In this document: positions 23,637-32,911 of the stretch, piece after piece
How the letters are laid out: the number at the start of each line of letters is the position of its first letter
How positions within the stretch are numbered: position 1 is the first letter of the stretch
NCBI GenBank assembly: GCA_009781175.1
Contig: WQYQ01000014.1
Span: forward strand, 1-64,000
Length of the DNA: 64,000 bases
From: Betaproteobacteria bacterium
Lineage (GTDB): Bacteria; Pseudomonadota; Gammaproteobacteria; Burkholderiales; Rhodocyclaceae
Direction: 5' to 3'
The notes under the pieces: model-generated
Databases searched by the model: none
Told to the model about the DNA's origin: nothing
The model's input: the letters and a program-made list of their open reading frames with translations, nothing else
Program-made: the position numbers and the translations under genes

Positions 23637-24245
23637 ATGAAGTTATATTACTCACCCGGTGCTTGCTCGCTTTCGCCGCATATCGCCTTGTGCGAAGCGG
23701 GTTTGTCTTTCGAAACGGTCATGGTTGACCTTAAAAACCGCAAATTGCCGGATGGCGCCGATTTCCAGGCTGTCAACCCGCTCGGTTATGTTCCCGTGCT
23801 TGAGCTTGACGATGGCACGCGTCTGCGCGAAGGCCCGGCCATCGTGCAATACATTGCCGACCAGGCGCCGCAAAGCAAACTGGCGCCCGCCAATGGGACG
23901 ATTGCCCGCTACCGCTTGCAGGAATGGCTGACCTTCATCGGCACGGAAATCCACAAAAGTTTTAGCCCCCTGTTCAGTCCCGCGACGCCCGAAGCGTATA
24001 AAACCATCGTCAAGGAGCGTCTGATTTCGCGCTTGCAGTGGGTCGATAGTCAGCTTGCCGGTAAAAGCTATCTGATGGGCGAGGACTTCAGCGTGGCCGA
24101 TTGCTATCTCTTCACCACCACGAATTGGCCCCGTCTGCTGAACATCGACATCAGCGCCCTGGCCAATCTGAATGCCTTCCGCGAGCGTGTTGCCGCACGC
24201 CCGGCGGTGCAGAGGGCTATGCAAGAGGAAGGGCTGCTCAAGTAA
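23637..24245 (+). CDS. Glutathione S-transferase family protein
   Basis: MKLYYSPGACSLSPHIALCEAGL...NPLGYVPVLELDDG; track ORF begins at 23577. Confidence 0.93.
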   Translation: MKLYYSPGACSLSPHIALCEAGLSFETVMVDLKNRKLPDGADFQAVNPLGYVPVLELDDGTRLREGPAIVQYIADQAPQSKLAPANGTIARYRLQEWLTFIGTEIHKSFSPLFSPATPEAYKTIVKERLISRLQWVDSQLAGKSYLMGEDFSVADCYLFTTTNWPRLLNIDISALANLNAFRERVAARPAVQRAMQEEGLLK

Positions 24246-24457
24246 GAACCTGCTCATAATCTTAATGCGAGGCTATAACGCCACGAGTTTGGGGCGTCTT
24301 CGCTGCCCAGGTTGTCTCGCTTGCGCTTAATCTATGGTCATTCTGCGCGGAGCGAAGCGCAGTCGCAGAATCCACTCTCGGAGGACAACTGGATTCTGCG
24401 ACTTCGCGCAGAATCACAACGCGGGGGCGGGAGGGTTTGGAACCTGTTCATAATCTT
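24246..24457. repeat. Dispersed palindromic repeat element, copy 1
   Basis: Core GGTCATTCTGCGCGGAGCGAAGCGCAGTCGCAGAATCCACTCTCGGAGGACAACTGGATTCTGCGACTTCGCGCAGAAT; flanked by GAACCTGCTCATAATCTT (24246-24263) and GAACCTGTTCATAATCTT (24440-24457). Confidence 0.85.
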
Positions 24458-24501
24458 GCCACGAGCGTGGCAACTGAGAGCGAGCATCTAACGGCAAGCG
24501 T

Positions 24502-25818
24502 TCAAAGTGGAAAGACAATCCGGACTTGCAAACCGCCCGCGGCACGGTTGGCGAGATGAATAGTCGCTGCGTGCCGTTCGGCAATCCGTTTCACGATCGC
24601 GAGCCCCAGCCCGCTGCCGGGCTGGTCCGCTCCGGCGGCACGGTGGAAACGCTCGAATACTTTCTTATGCAGCGCTTCCGGAATGCCGGGGCCTGTATCT
24701 TCCACACGCAGTTCGATCCCTGCCGCTGTCGCAAGCACCGAAACATCGATACGCCCGCCTGAAGGGGTGTAACGCACCGCATTATCGACAAGATTATTCA
24801 GCAGCATTCGCAGCTCATCGCTATTGCCGGGCGTTTGCCCGGATGCCGCTTCGGTGATGCCTAAATCAATTTCTTTTGCATCGGCCTGGGCCGAGTGATT
24901 GGCGACGACTTCGCGTGCCAGCGCAGCGAGCGCGACAGGCTCCATCGCCTGCGTGTTCTCGGGTTCCAGGCGTGCCAGCGCGAGCAATTGTTCGACGAGA
25001 CGCGTCGCGCGGATCGCGCTTTCCTGTACGTTTTGAATCGCCGCCTGGCGTTCGGTCTTGTTGTTGCTGCGTTCGGCAAGCTGTGCGTAAAGCCGCACCG
25101 CGGCAATCGGCGTGCGCAACTCATGCGCCGCGTCGGCAACGAATTCGCGCTGCGCGCCAAGCAGATTGTCGATACGCGCAAGTAAATGGTTCAGTGTGTC
25201 GACGAGCGGCGTCAGTTCCGGCGGTAGCGTTTGGGTTGGGAGCGGTTCGAGCGAGAGCGCATCGCGCTGAAGCAATTCGCGGCGCAGGGCTGAAAGCGGC
25301 GAAAGCGCATACCCGATCAAGCGCCAGCTCATCAGGCTCAAGAACACCGTGAGCAGCGCCAGGATGATCAGCAGAGGCAGAGAAATATCGCGCAGAAGCC
25401 AAAACCGCGCGCCCTGTTCGCGCGCGACCAGAATGATCAGCCCGTCGTTGTTTTGAGCATGTCCATGCCAGACGCGGCCGCCGTACTGAAAATCGTAATT
25501 GCCCATTTTGTTTGGTTTGGGCACGGGCGGCGAATGACTGGCATAGGCGAGGCTGCCATCGGCTTCCCAGACCTGGCTCAAGAAATCGCCAGGGTCTTCC
25601 TTATTCGAACTGCTTGCATCGTCCGAATCATCATCAATGCCGTGACGCGCGATGGCATTCGCGATCTGGGTCAGCTCCAGCTCGCGCAGCGCATTGAAAG
25701 AGCGCAACATCAAACTGTAGGCCAAGCCCGAGGCCGCCACGGCGAGCAGCAGCAGGATGCCGATCTGCCAACCGACAAGCAGGCGTCTGATCGAGAACCC
25801 AGGTTCTGAAGGCTTCAC
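24502..25818 (-). CDS. Two-component sensor histidine kinase (QseC/PmrB-like)
   Basis: 438 aa; H-box FVADAAHELRTPIAAVRLYAQL, N-box NNLVDNAVRYTPSGG, G-box GSGLGLAIVKRI. Confidence 0.94.
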   Translation of the reverse strand: MKPSEPGFSIRRLLVGWQIGILLLLAVAASGLAYSLMLRSFNALRELELTQIANAIARHGIDDDSDDASSSNKEDPGDFLSQVWEADGSLAYASHSPPVPKPNKMGNYDFQYGGRVWHGHAQNNDGLIILVAREQGARFWLLRDISLPLLIILALLTVFLSLMSWRLIGYALSPLSALRRELLQRDALSLEPLPTQTLPPELTPLVDTLNHLLARIDNLLGAQREFVADAAHELRTPIAAVRLYAQLAERSNNKTERQAAIQNVQESAIRATRLVEQLLALARLEPENTQAMEPVALAALAREVVANHSAQADAKEIDLGITEAASGQTPGNSDELRMLLNNLVDNAVRYTPSGGRIDVSVLATAAGIELRVEDTGPGIPEALHKKVFERFHRAAGADQPGSGLGLAIVKRIAERHAATIHLANRAAGGLQVRIVFPL

Positions 25819-26471
25819 GGAACAACCTTATAACCCACGCCGCGCACATTGCGGATGCGCTCCGGGCCGAGCTTGCGGCGCAGGTTGTGCAGATGGACTT
25901 CGAGCGCGTTTGACGCCGGTTCTTCTCCCCAGCCGAAAAGACGCTCCTCAAGCGCCTCGCGCGAAAGCACGGCTCCGGGCTTCGCGATCAAAATTTCGAG
26001 CAAAGCCAGTTCGCGCGCCGATAGCGGAACCGTTTCGCCCGCAAGGCGCACTTCGCGTTTTTCCGGGTCCAGCGTCAGTTCGCCGCATTGCATCAGGCTC
26101 TGCGCCCGGCCTGCATTGCGGCGCATCAGGGCCCGGATGCGCGCAATCAATTCATCCAGATCGAAAGGCTTGGTCAAATAATCGTCCGCTCCGGCATTCA
26201 GCCCGGCAATGCGGTCGGATACCGCATCGCGCGCGGTGACAACGATGACCGGCAGCGCGTTTTCACGTTTGCGCAAAGCATGCAGGACTTCCATTCCATC
26301 GCGCCGCGGCAGGCCCAGATCGAGCACGCAGGCCGCGTATTGATTCGCTTCGAGTGCGAGTTCGGCCGCATGGCCGTCGCGCACCCAATCGACCGTGAAG
26401 CCCGCGCCCATAAGCCCCTTGCGCACCGCATCGCCGACCATCGGATCGTCTTCAACAAGCAGTACCCGCAT
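25815..26471 (-). CDS. OmpR/PhoB-family response regulator (QseB/PmrA-like)
   Basis: 218 aa; MRVLLVEDDPMVGDAVRKGL, receiver plus winged-helix domain; ATGA overlap with the kinase. Confidence 0.95.
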   Translation of the reverse strand: MRVLLVEDDPMVGDAVRKGLMGAGFTVDWVRDGHAAELALEANQYAACVLDLGLPRRDGMEVLHALRKRENALPVIVVTARDAVSDRIAGLNAGADDYLTKPFDLDELIARIRALMRRNAGRAQSLMQCGELTLDPEKREVRLAGETVPLSARELALLEILIAKPGAVLSREALEERLFGWGEEPASNALEVHLHNLRRKLGPERIRNVRGVGYKVVP

Positions 26472-26530
26472 AGCTTCCTCCGTCTGGCGGCTAGATTAGC
26501 TATACAAAGGCCACTCTTACCTGCGCTTGA

Positions 26531-26558
26531 ACAAAAAAAAGCCCCGGAATTCCGGGGC
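26531..26558 (-). terminator. Rho-independent terminator
   Basis: Minus-strand GCCCCGGAATTCCGGGGC followed by TTTTTTTT. Confidence 0.8.
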
Positions 26559-26581
26559 GACTGCGGCAATGCGTATCAACT

Positions 26582-26834
26582 TTACTGGGCGGGCGATTGT
26601 GTGGCAGCCGGAGCGGTTTTTGCCTTCTTGTGGTGACGCGCTTTTTTCTTGAGGTTCTTGGTCGCGGCGGGCTTGGAAGTTTCACTCGCGGAAGCGGCTG
26701 GGGTTTTCTCGGCGGCTGAGGTGGCCGGGGTGGCCGGGGTGGCCGGGGTGGCCGGGGTGGCGGTTGCGGCTGCATCAGCGGCGAAAACACCGGCGGCAAA
26801 AGTCATTGCGAACAAGGCAGCAAGCAGTTTTTTC
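26582..26834 (-). CDS. Small secreted Ala/Pro/Thr- and Lys-rich protein with (PAT)n repeats
   Basis: MKKLLAALFAMTFAAGVFAADAAATATPATPATPATPATSAAEK...KKKARHHKKAKTAPAATQSPAQ; the 223-aa track ORF includes non-coding upstream sequence. Confidence 0.7.
26721..26756. repeat. 9-bp tandem repeat (GTGGCCGGG)x4 inside the CDS
   Basis: Four exact consecutive 9-mers followed by a degenerate GTGGCGGTT. Confidence 0.9.
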
Positions 26835-27237
26835 ATGATTCTCTCCGTTTCGAATTTGAAGCCTGAGTGGATAAGGCGAGGGCATGGTGCTGCACGCAGG
26901 ATTAAAAAGCCCTTAAGCTCGCGCGGCCGAAAAGAAACAAAAAGTGTACAAACGATAAAAGGGCGGCCAGAATCGCGCACCCGCCGACAAAAATAACAAT
27001 TCGATACCGGATAACGGGCATCGAAACAAGGCGCCGAGAATCGGGTGGAACTGGGCGCTGCACCTGCGCTTCGCATGTCAATGAGCAGGCGCTTGGCTAT
27101 CTGCTTATTGTCTGTTTTTCGCAATCCTGCGCTGGAGTGTGCATTTTCTCTTCCTTCTTTGTTGAGGGAAGCGGTTAGCTTGCGCCAGCGCGAGTATGTC
27201 AACCAAAGAAGTATCTGATTTTTCAGGGAGAAATCGA

Positions 27238-27921
27238 GTGAAACAAGTTTCAACCGTGGTGTTTGCCGGCGCGGCCGCGCTGGCCTTGGGTCTCTTGAGC
27301 GGCTGTGCGACCGAATCGTCGCAGGCGCTGGCGGTGCAGCAGGTGGCGTCGGCGGGCCAGGTGTATAACGGCGTGCGCACGCCGATCGCGGTGGGTAAGT
27401 TCGACAACCGTTCGGCCTACATGCGGGGCGTTTTCTCGGATGGCGTGGATCGTCTTGGCGGCCAGGCCAAAACGATTCTGATCACGCATTTGCAGCAGAC
27501 CAACCGTTTCAACGTGCTCGATCGCGACAATATGGCCGAGATCAAGCAGGAGGCGGCGATCAAGAACGCCACGCAGAAACTCAAAGGCGCCGATTTCGTC
27601 ATCACGGGCGATGTGACGGAGTTCGGCCGCAAGGAGACGGGCGACCGGCAGTTGTTCGGCATCCTGGGGCGCGGCAAGGAGCAGGTTGCCTACGCCAAGG
27701 TTGCGCTGAATATCGTCAATATCTCGACCTCGGAAGTGGTGTACTCGGTCGGCGGCGCGGGTGAATACAAGCTCTCGAACCGCGAGGTGATCGGTTTTGG
27801 CGGCACGGCCAGCTATGACTCGACGCTCAATGGCAAGGTGCTCGATCTGGCGATGCGCGAAGCGGTGGACAAGCTGGTCAGCGCAATCGACAGCGGCGCG
27901 TGGAAGCCGAACGCGCAGTAA
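27238..27921 (+). CDS. CsgG/HfaB-family lipoprotein (GTG start proposed; track ORF from 27196)
   Basis: VKQVSTVVFAGAAALALGLLSGC lipobox; VGKFDNRSAYMRGVFSDGVDRLGGQAKTILITHLQQTNRFNVLDRDN. Confidence 0.88.
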   Translation: MKQVSTVVFAGAAALALGLLSGCATESSQALAVQQVASAGQVYNGVRTPIAVGKFDNRSAYMRGVFSDGVDRLGGQAKTILITHLQQTNRFNVLDRDNMAEIKQEAAIKNATQKLKGADFVITGDVTEFGRKETGDRQLFGILGRGKEQVAYAKVALNIVNISTSEVVYSVGGAGEYKLSNREVIGFGGTASYDSTLNGKVLDLAMREAVDKLVSAIDSGAWKPNAQ

Positions 27922-27952
27922 AGCGGCAATCAGAAAAGGGACAACAACAGGT

Positions 27953-28318
27953 ATGAGCAAGTCGTTTGCAAGCTGGCGCATGGTGGCCGGCGTGGCCGTC
28001 GGGTGCGCGGTCCTGGCGGGGTGCGCGAGTCAGAAGCCGTTGTATCAGTGGGAAGACTATCAGGCGCAGGTGCACGAATACTTCAAGGGTGAAGCGAAGG
28101 AAGAGCAGGTCGCTGAACTGGAGAAAGGCTTGGAAAATATCAAGGCCAAAAACGGCGCAACGCCGCCGGGCTACCACGCCCATTTGGGGATGTTGTATTC
28201 GACGCTTGGCAAGGATGACCATATGGTCCAGGAATTCCAGACCGAGAAAGAACTGTTTCCGGAATCGGCCACGTATATCGACTTCCTGATGAAGAACGTG
28301 AAAAGGGAGGCCAACTGA
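27953..28318 (+). CDS. DUF4810-type lipoprotein
   Basis: MSKSFASWRMVAGVAVGCAVLAGCASQKPLYQWEDYQAQVHEYFKGE...; between the CsgG-like and DUF799-like genes. Confidence 0.85.
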   Translation: MSKSFASWRMVAGVAVGCAVLAGCASQKPLYQWEDYQAQVHEYFKGEAKEEQVAELEKGLENIKAKNGATPPGYHAHLGMLYSTLGKDDHMVQEFQTEKELFPESATYIDFLMKNVKREAN

Positions 28319-28986
28319 TGATCCCGCGTTTCTTGAAACTGTTTGCCGTCGCCGCTCTGCTGGCCCTGATGGTGGGCTGTGCCGGAACCACCAGGAATAT
28401 CGATTATTCGGCTTTCAAAGCGAGCAAGCCGCGCTCGATCGTGGTGCTGCCGCCCCTGAACCAATCGCCGGAGGTGGATGCGACCTACGGCATGTACTCG
28501 CAGGTGACGATGCCGCTCGCGGAAGCGGGCTATTACGTGTTCCCGGTCGCGCTCGTCGATGAAACCTTCCGCCAGAACGGCCTGACGGTGGCGGGCGACA
28601 TTCACGGTGTGCCGGCGGCCAAGCTGCGCGAAATCTTCGGCGCCGACGCCGCGCTGTATATCGACATCACCGAGTACGGCACCAAGTACATCGTGATCAG
28701 CAGCAACACGGTCGTGACCGCGAGTGCCAAGCTTGTCGATCTGAGGAGCGGAGAAACGCTGTGGACCGGCCAGGCCACCGCGTCGAGCAACGAGGGCAAC
28801 AATAACAGCGGCGGCGGCGTCATCGGCATGCTGGTGACGGCGGTGGTCAAGCAGATCATCAACACCGCGACCGATGCCGGTTATACGGTGGCGGGAGTCA
28901 CCAGTGCGCGCCTGCTGTCGGCGGGGTATTCGAATAAGGGCGGCATCCTGTACGGTCCGCGTTCGCCGAAATACGGCACGGACTGA
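28318..28986 (+). CDS. DUF799 (GNA1162-like) lipoprotein
   Basis: FKASKPRSIVVLPPLNQSPEVDATYGMYSQVTMPLAEAGYYVFPVALVDETF; lipobox LMVGC. Confidence 0.87.
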   Translation: MIPRFLKLFAVAALLALMVGCAGTTRNIDYSAFKASKPRSIVVLPPLNQSPEVDATYGMYSQVTMPLAEAGYYVFPVALVDETFRQNGLTVAGDIHGVPAAKLREIFGADAALYIDITEYGTKYIVISSNTVVTASAKLVDLRSGETLWTGQATASSNEGNNNSGGGVIGMLVTAVVKQIINTATDAGYTVAGVTSARLLSAGYSNKGGILYGPRSPKYGTD

Positions 28987-29051
28987 GTACCGTAAGCGCT
29001 GTATGCACAAGCGCCAGCCGGGGTGACTCGGTTGGCGCTTTTTTTTATTTT

Positions 29052-29969
29052 TCATTCCGATTTCTTATGCGCGCGCGGATGCGCCGCATCGTAGACTTGG
29101 GCGAGGTGCTGGAAATCCAGGTGTGTATAGACCTGAGTGGAGGCGATGCTGGCATGGCCGAGCAGTTCCTGCACGGCGCGCAGATCGCCCGAGGATTGCA
29201 GCAAATGGCTGGCGACGCTGTGGCGCAGCATATGCGGGTGGACATGCACGCCCAGTCCGCTTGTGCGCGCCCAGTCTTTCAATGCGAGTTGAATACCACG
29301 TACGGAAAGCCGCCGGCCTCTGGCGTTGACGAACAGCGCGTTTTCTTCCGGCGCGGCGATTGTTGGGCGCTCGGCGATCCAGGCGCGCAGCGCCGCGCAG
29401 GCGAGTCTGGTCATCGGCAGACGGCGCTTCTTGTTGCGCTTGCCGATGACCTCGACTTCCTCTTCGTCCAAATCGAGCGCTGGTCCCAGATCGAGACCTT
29501 CCAGTTCGGAAACGCGTAGGCCGGATGAGTAGAACAGTTCGAACATTGCGCGATCGCGCGTCACGAACGAAATTTCCGGCTTGGCATCGAGCATCGCGAC
29601 GGCTTGATCGGGCGAGAGCACCTGCGGCAGCGCTTTGGGCGATTTGGGCGCACGCACATTGATGACGGGATTGGCGTCGAGCTTATCGTCTAATACGCAC
29701 CAGCGATAGAAGCCGCGCCAAGTCGAAAGCGTGCGCGCCAGCGAACGGCCGGATAAGCCTTGCACATGCAGGCGGGCGCTGAAGCGCCGGATATCGTGCG
29801 GAGAAAGGGTGTTGAAACCGCGCGGGGCCGCGAGTGCGACCAGTTTCTGCAAATCACGCCGATAGCTCGCAAGCGTATTCAAACTCGCACGGCGTTCACT
29901 GCCCATCCACCTCAGCCATTTTTCCGCCAAGGGGGGAAGTTCATGTTCCGGCGCGGCGGTTTCGTCCAT
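29052..29969 (-). CDS. xerC: Tyrosine recombinase XerC
   Basis: 305 aa; ELFYSSGLRVSELEGLDL, HPHMLRHSVASHLLQSSGDLRAVQELLGHASIASTQVYTHLDF. Confidence 0.94.
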   Translation of the reverse strand: MDETAAPEHELPPLAEKWLRWMGSERRASLNTLASYRRDLQKLVALAAPRGFNTLSPHDIRRFSARLHVQGLSGRSLARTLSTWRGFYRWCVLDDKLDANPVINVRAPKSPKALPQVLSPDQAVAMLDAKPEISFVTRDRAMFELFYSSGLRVSELEGLDLGPALDLDEEEVEVIGKRNKKRRLPMTRLACAALRAWIAERPTIAAPEENALFVNARGRRLSVRGIQLALKDWARTSGLGVHVHPHMLRHSVASHLLQSSGDLRAVQELLGHASIASTQVYTHLDFQHLAQVYDAAHPRAHKKSE

Positions 29970-29971
29970 TT

Positions 29972-30637
29972 TCAGCCGAGATATTTGAGCAGCGAAGCGC
30001 CGACGAGGTCGGCAATTCGCGCCACGTAAAGCGTGCCCATTTCAGGGTAGAAGCGCTCCAGCTCTTCGCTGCCGAGCGCGAGCAGGCCGAAAACCTGATT
30101 GTCGCGCCGCAAGGGCAGCAGGGCGAGCGAACGGATATGGCTCGCGGCTTCGCCAAACCACTGGGCGACTTCCGGTTGCGTGGCGGGGCCGCAGTAGGGG
30201 TGACGCAGATCGGCGGCGAAGAAACGCAATTCTTCGGATACAGGTTCGAATTCGGACGTCGGTCGCGTGATGATGCTGTTCCAGATCCGCAGCGCGACAT
30301 GCGGCACCGAAAAATCTTCGACCAGATGGGTGTCAAGCTCGCCGCGCACGTTTTCGAAGCTGCTTGCTTCGAGCAGGCTCAGGCTCAGGCGGTGCACTTT
30401 TTCGGAGATCGCATCGTTTTCCTCGCCAAAGCGGATCAGATTGCCCATCTTCTCCTGTAATAAATGCAATTTGTCGCGCAGCGCGAGAAGCTGGCGCTCG
30501 GAAAGCGAAATCGCCTTCCCGGTATCGGGGTGTGGAATCGCAAGCGTCGTCAATAAGGCGGCGTGTTCGTTGAAAAATTCGGGGTGCTCTTGCAGGTAAT
30601 CGACTACGTCTTTGGCGTTCATGTGATTGGGAAACAA
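29972..30637 (-). CDS. DUF484 family protein
   Basis: 221 aa; VVDYLQEHPEFFNEHAALLTTLAIPH; conserved xerC neighbour. Confidence 0.9.
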   Translation of the reverse strand: MFPNHMNAKDVVDYLQEHPEFFNEHAALLTTLAIPHPDTGKAISLSERQLLALRDKLHLLQEKMGNLIRFGEENDAISEKVHRLSLSLLEASSFENVRGELDTHLVEDFSVPHVALRIWNSIITRPTSEFEPVSEELRFFAADLRHPYCGPATQPEVAQWFGEAASHIRSLALLPLRRDNQVFGLLALGSEELERFYPEMGTLYVARIADLVGASLLKYLG

Positions 30638-30669
30638 AAGAGAACGGATTCAGGGAAGTTGCATGGGCT

Positions 30670-31500
30670 TCACTCGATTTCGATTTCGCCTTCGAAAACG
30701 GAGACCGCCGGGCCCGTCATATGCACCGAAGTGCCGGGGCCGCCCCAGGCGATGGTGAGATCGCCGCCGCGCGTGGAAACCTGCACCGGGCTGTCGAGCA
30801 AGCCACGCCGGATGCCGGTGACGACCGCTGCGCAGGCACCCGTGCCGCAGGCCAGCGTTTCGCCCGCGGCGCGTTCGAAAACGCGCAGGCGTATCCGGTC
30901 GCGTTCGAGGATTTGCATGAAGCCCGCGTTGACGCGGGCCGGGAAACGCGGATGGCGTTCGATCAACGGGCCTTGGGTTTCGACCGGTGCGCGTTCGATG
31001 TCCGCGACAAGCTGCGTGGCATGCGGATTGCCCATGCTGACAGCGCCGATCAGAACTTCCTCGCCGCCTACTTCGAGCACTTGGGCCGGCGCGTCGGAAT
31101 CGGAAATAAAGGGAATCCGCTGCGGGTCGAGAATCGGAACGCCCATATCGACCGATACGAGGCCGTCGGCGGTCAGACGCGGCGTGATGACGCCGGCCAG
31201 CGTTTCGACGCGGATTTCGTCGCGCTCGGACAAACCTTTGTCGCGCACGAAGCGGGCGAAGCAGCGCGCGCCGTTGCCGCATTGTTCGACTTCGCCGTCG
31301 AGGTTGAAAATCCGGTAACGGAAATCGGCATCGGCTAAGCGGCTCGGTTCGACGATCAGAATTTGATCGCAGCCGACGCCGAAACGGCGGTCGGCAAGGA
31401 AGCGCGCGCGCGCGGGTGTCATTTCGAAGGGCTGGCGAATCGCGTCGATGACGACGAAATCGTTGCCCAGCCCTTGCATTTTGGTAAAGCACAGTTTCAT
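30670..31500 (-). CDS. dapF: Diaminopimelate epimerase
   Basis: [48 protein letters not shown]. Confidence 0.96.
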   Translation of the reverse strand: MKLCFTKMQGLGNDFVVIDAIRQPFEMTPARARFLADRRFGVGCDQILIVEPSRLADADFRYRIFNLDGEVEQCGNGARCFARFVRDKGLSERDEIRVETLAGVITPRLTADGLVSVDMGVPILDPQRIPFISDSDAPAQVLEVGGEEVLIGAVSMGNPHATQLVADIERAPVETQGPLIERHPRFPARVNAGFMQILERDRIRLRVFERAAGETLACGTGACAAVVTGIRRGLLDSPVQVSTRGGDLTIAWGGPGTSVHMTGPAVSVFEGEIEIE

Positions 31501-31529
31501 CGTGGCATTCTCCCACACCCGCGCTGCAT

Positions 31530-31943
31530 TTAGCCCATCAACTGCTTCCAGCGCCGAAAGATGCAATCGTCCATCACGACCGTGGCGCCCGCATCACGGG
31601 CGCGCTGCGCGGCGGCTTCATCGATAACGTCGTCCTGCATCCAAATCGCGGGAATGCCGAGCCGGACGGCCTCATCCACCATCGGCCCGACGCGCTCGGC
31701 GTTGATGAAGAAATCCGCCAGATCAATGCGCTCAGGCACTGCGGAGAGCGACGGATAGGTTTTTTCGCCGAAAAGGGTTTCGGCTGCCGGATGGATCGGA
31801 ATGATGCGGCAGCCATGTTCTTGCAGGAATTTGGCGATGTAGTGGCTGGGCCGTTCCGGCTTCGGCGAGGCACCGACGATTGCGATCGTGTGGACCTTTT
31901 GCAGCAGGGCTTTCAGGGCGGCTTCATCGGGATTGCGGAACAT
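31530..31943 (-). CDS. CoA-binding domain protein
   Basis: 137 aa; [27 protein letters not shown]...[28 protein letters not shown]. Confidence 0.9.
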   Translation of the reverse strand: MFRNPDEAALKALLQKVHTIAIVGASPKPERPSHYIAKFLQEHGCRIIPIHPAAETLFGEKTYPSLSAVPERIDLADFFINAERVGPMVDEAVRLGIPAIWMQDDVIDEAAAQRARDAGATVVMDDCIFRRWKQLMG

Positions 31944-32032
31944 GGCGGTCTCCTCTCCACTGCGCGGGGTTTCCGATGATACTCGCGCAAACGCTGCGCC
32001 GGCGCAAAAAGGATTGAGATGGCGCGGATGCG

Positions 32033-32911
32033 CTAGCGGTAGACACTCGCTTCGCCGGGCGGGCGCGTCTTGAAGCGCTTGTGCACCCAGTAATACTGCT
32101 CGGGCATCTTCAGCACATGGCGCTCGATTTCGGCGTTCATACGCAGCGTGTCGGCGTATTCGTCAGCGCCAGGAAAGTCGTCCCAGAACGGGCCTACGCT
32201 GACGGCGTAGCCTTTGCCCGCCGGCAGCATGCGGATCACGCAGGTCACGACGTCCGCACGCGCTAGTTTGGCGATGCGTGGCAGCCCAGGCACCGTCGCG
32301 GCCTGTACGCCGAAGAACGGCACGAAGATCGAATCGCGCGGGCCGAAATCCATGTCCGGCAGATAGTAGAAAATTCGTCCGCCTTCGCGCAGTTTTTTGA
32401 TCGCGGCGCGCACGCCTTCCTGGCGCGAGAGCAGATATTGCCTGCCGAAGCGGCTGCGGCCGTGGAACAGCCATTTTTCGAGTTCCTTGTTCTTCTGCGC
32501 CGAATAAATGCTGACGCTGTCGACCTCGGTCGCGAGCCGCGTCGCGGCGGTATCGAGCGCGCAGAAATGCGGCACGAGTAGGATGACGGGCCGCCCTTCG
32601 GCAAGCCGCGCGTGCACCTTTTCCATGCCGTCGACGCGCACGAGCCTGCGGATTCGTTCGGCTGATCCGAACCAGAGCAGACCCCGCTCAAGGAAGCTGC
32701 GCGCTACGCACATGCAGTGGCGGCGGGCAAGCCGGGCGCGCTGTGCAGCGGATAAGTGAGGAAAGCACAGGCGCAGGTTCGTCAGGATGACGCGGCGGCG
32801 CGGCACGACGAGCCAGTAGAGCAGCCAGCCGAGCCCGTTACCGATTGCGGCTTGCACGGGTAACGGCAGCCAGTGCAGCAGCCAGAGCAGAACGACGACA
32901 AGCCGGCTCAT
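32033..32911 (-). CDS. Lauroyl acyltransferase (LpxL/HtrB family), copy 1
   Basis: 292 aa; VILLVPHFCALDTAATRL; GGRIFYYLPDMDFGPRDSIFVPFFGV. Confidence 0.9.
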   Translation of the reverse strand: MSRLVVVLLWLLHWLPLPVQAAIGNGLGWLLYWLVVPRRRVILTNLRLCFPHLSAAQRARLARRHCMCVARSFLERGLLWFGSAERIRRLVRVDGMEKVHARLAEGRPVILLVPHFCALDTAATRLATEVDSVSIYSAQKNKELEKWLFHGRSRFGRQYLLSRQEGVRAAIKKLREGGRIFYYLPDMDFGPRDSIFVPFFGVQAATVPGLPRIAKLARADVVTCVIRMLPAGKGYAVSVGPFWDDFPGADEYADTLRMNAEIERHVLKMPEQYYWVHKRFKTRPPGEASVYR

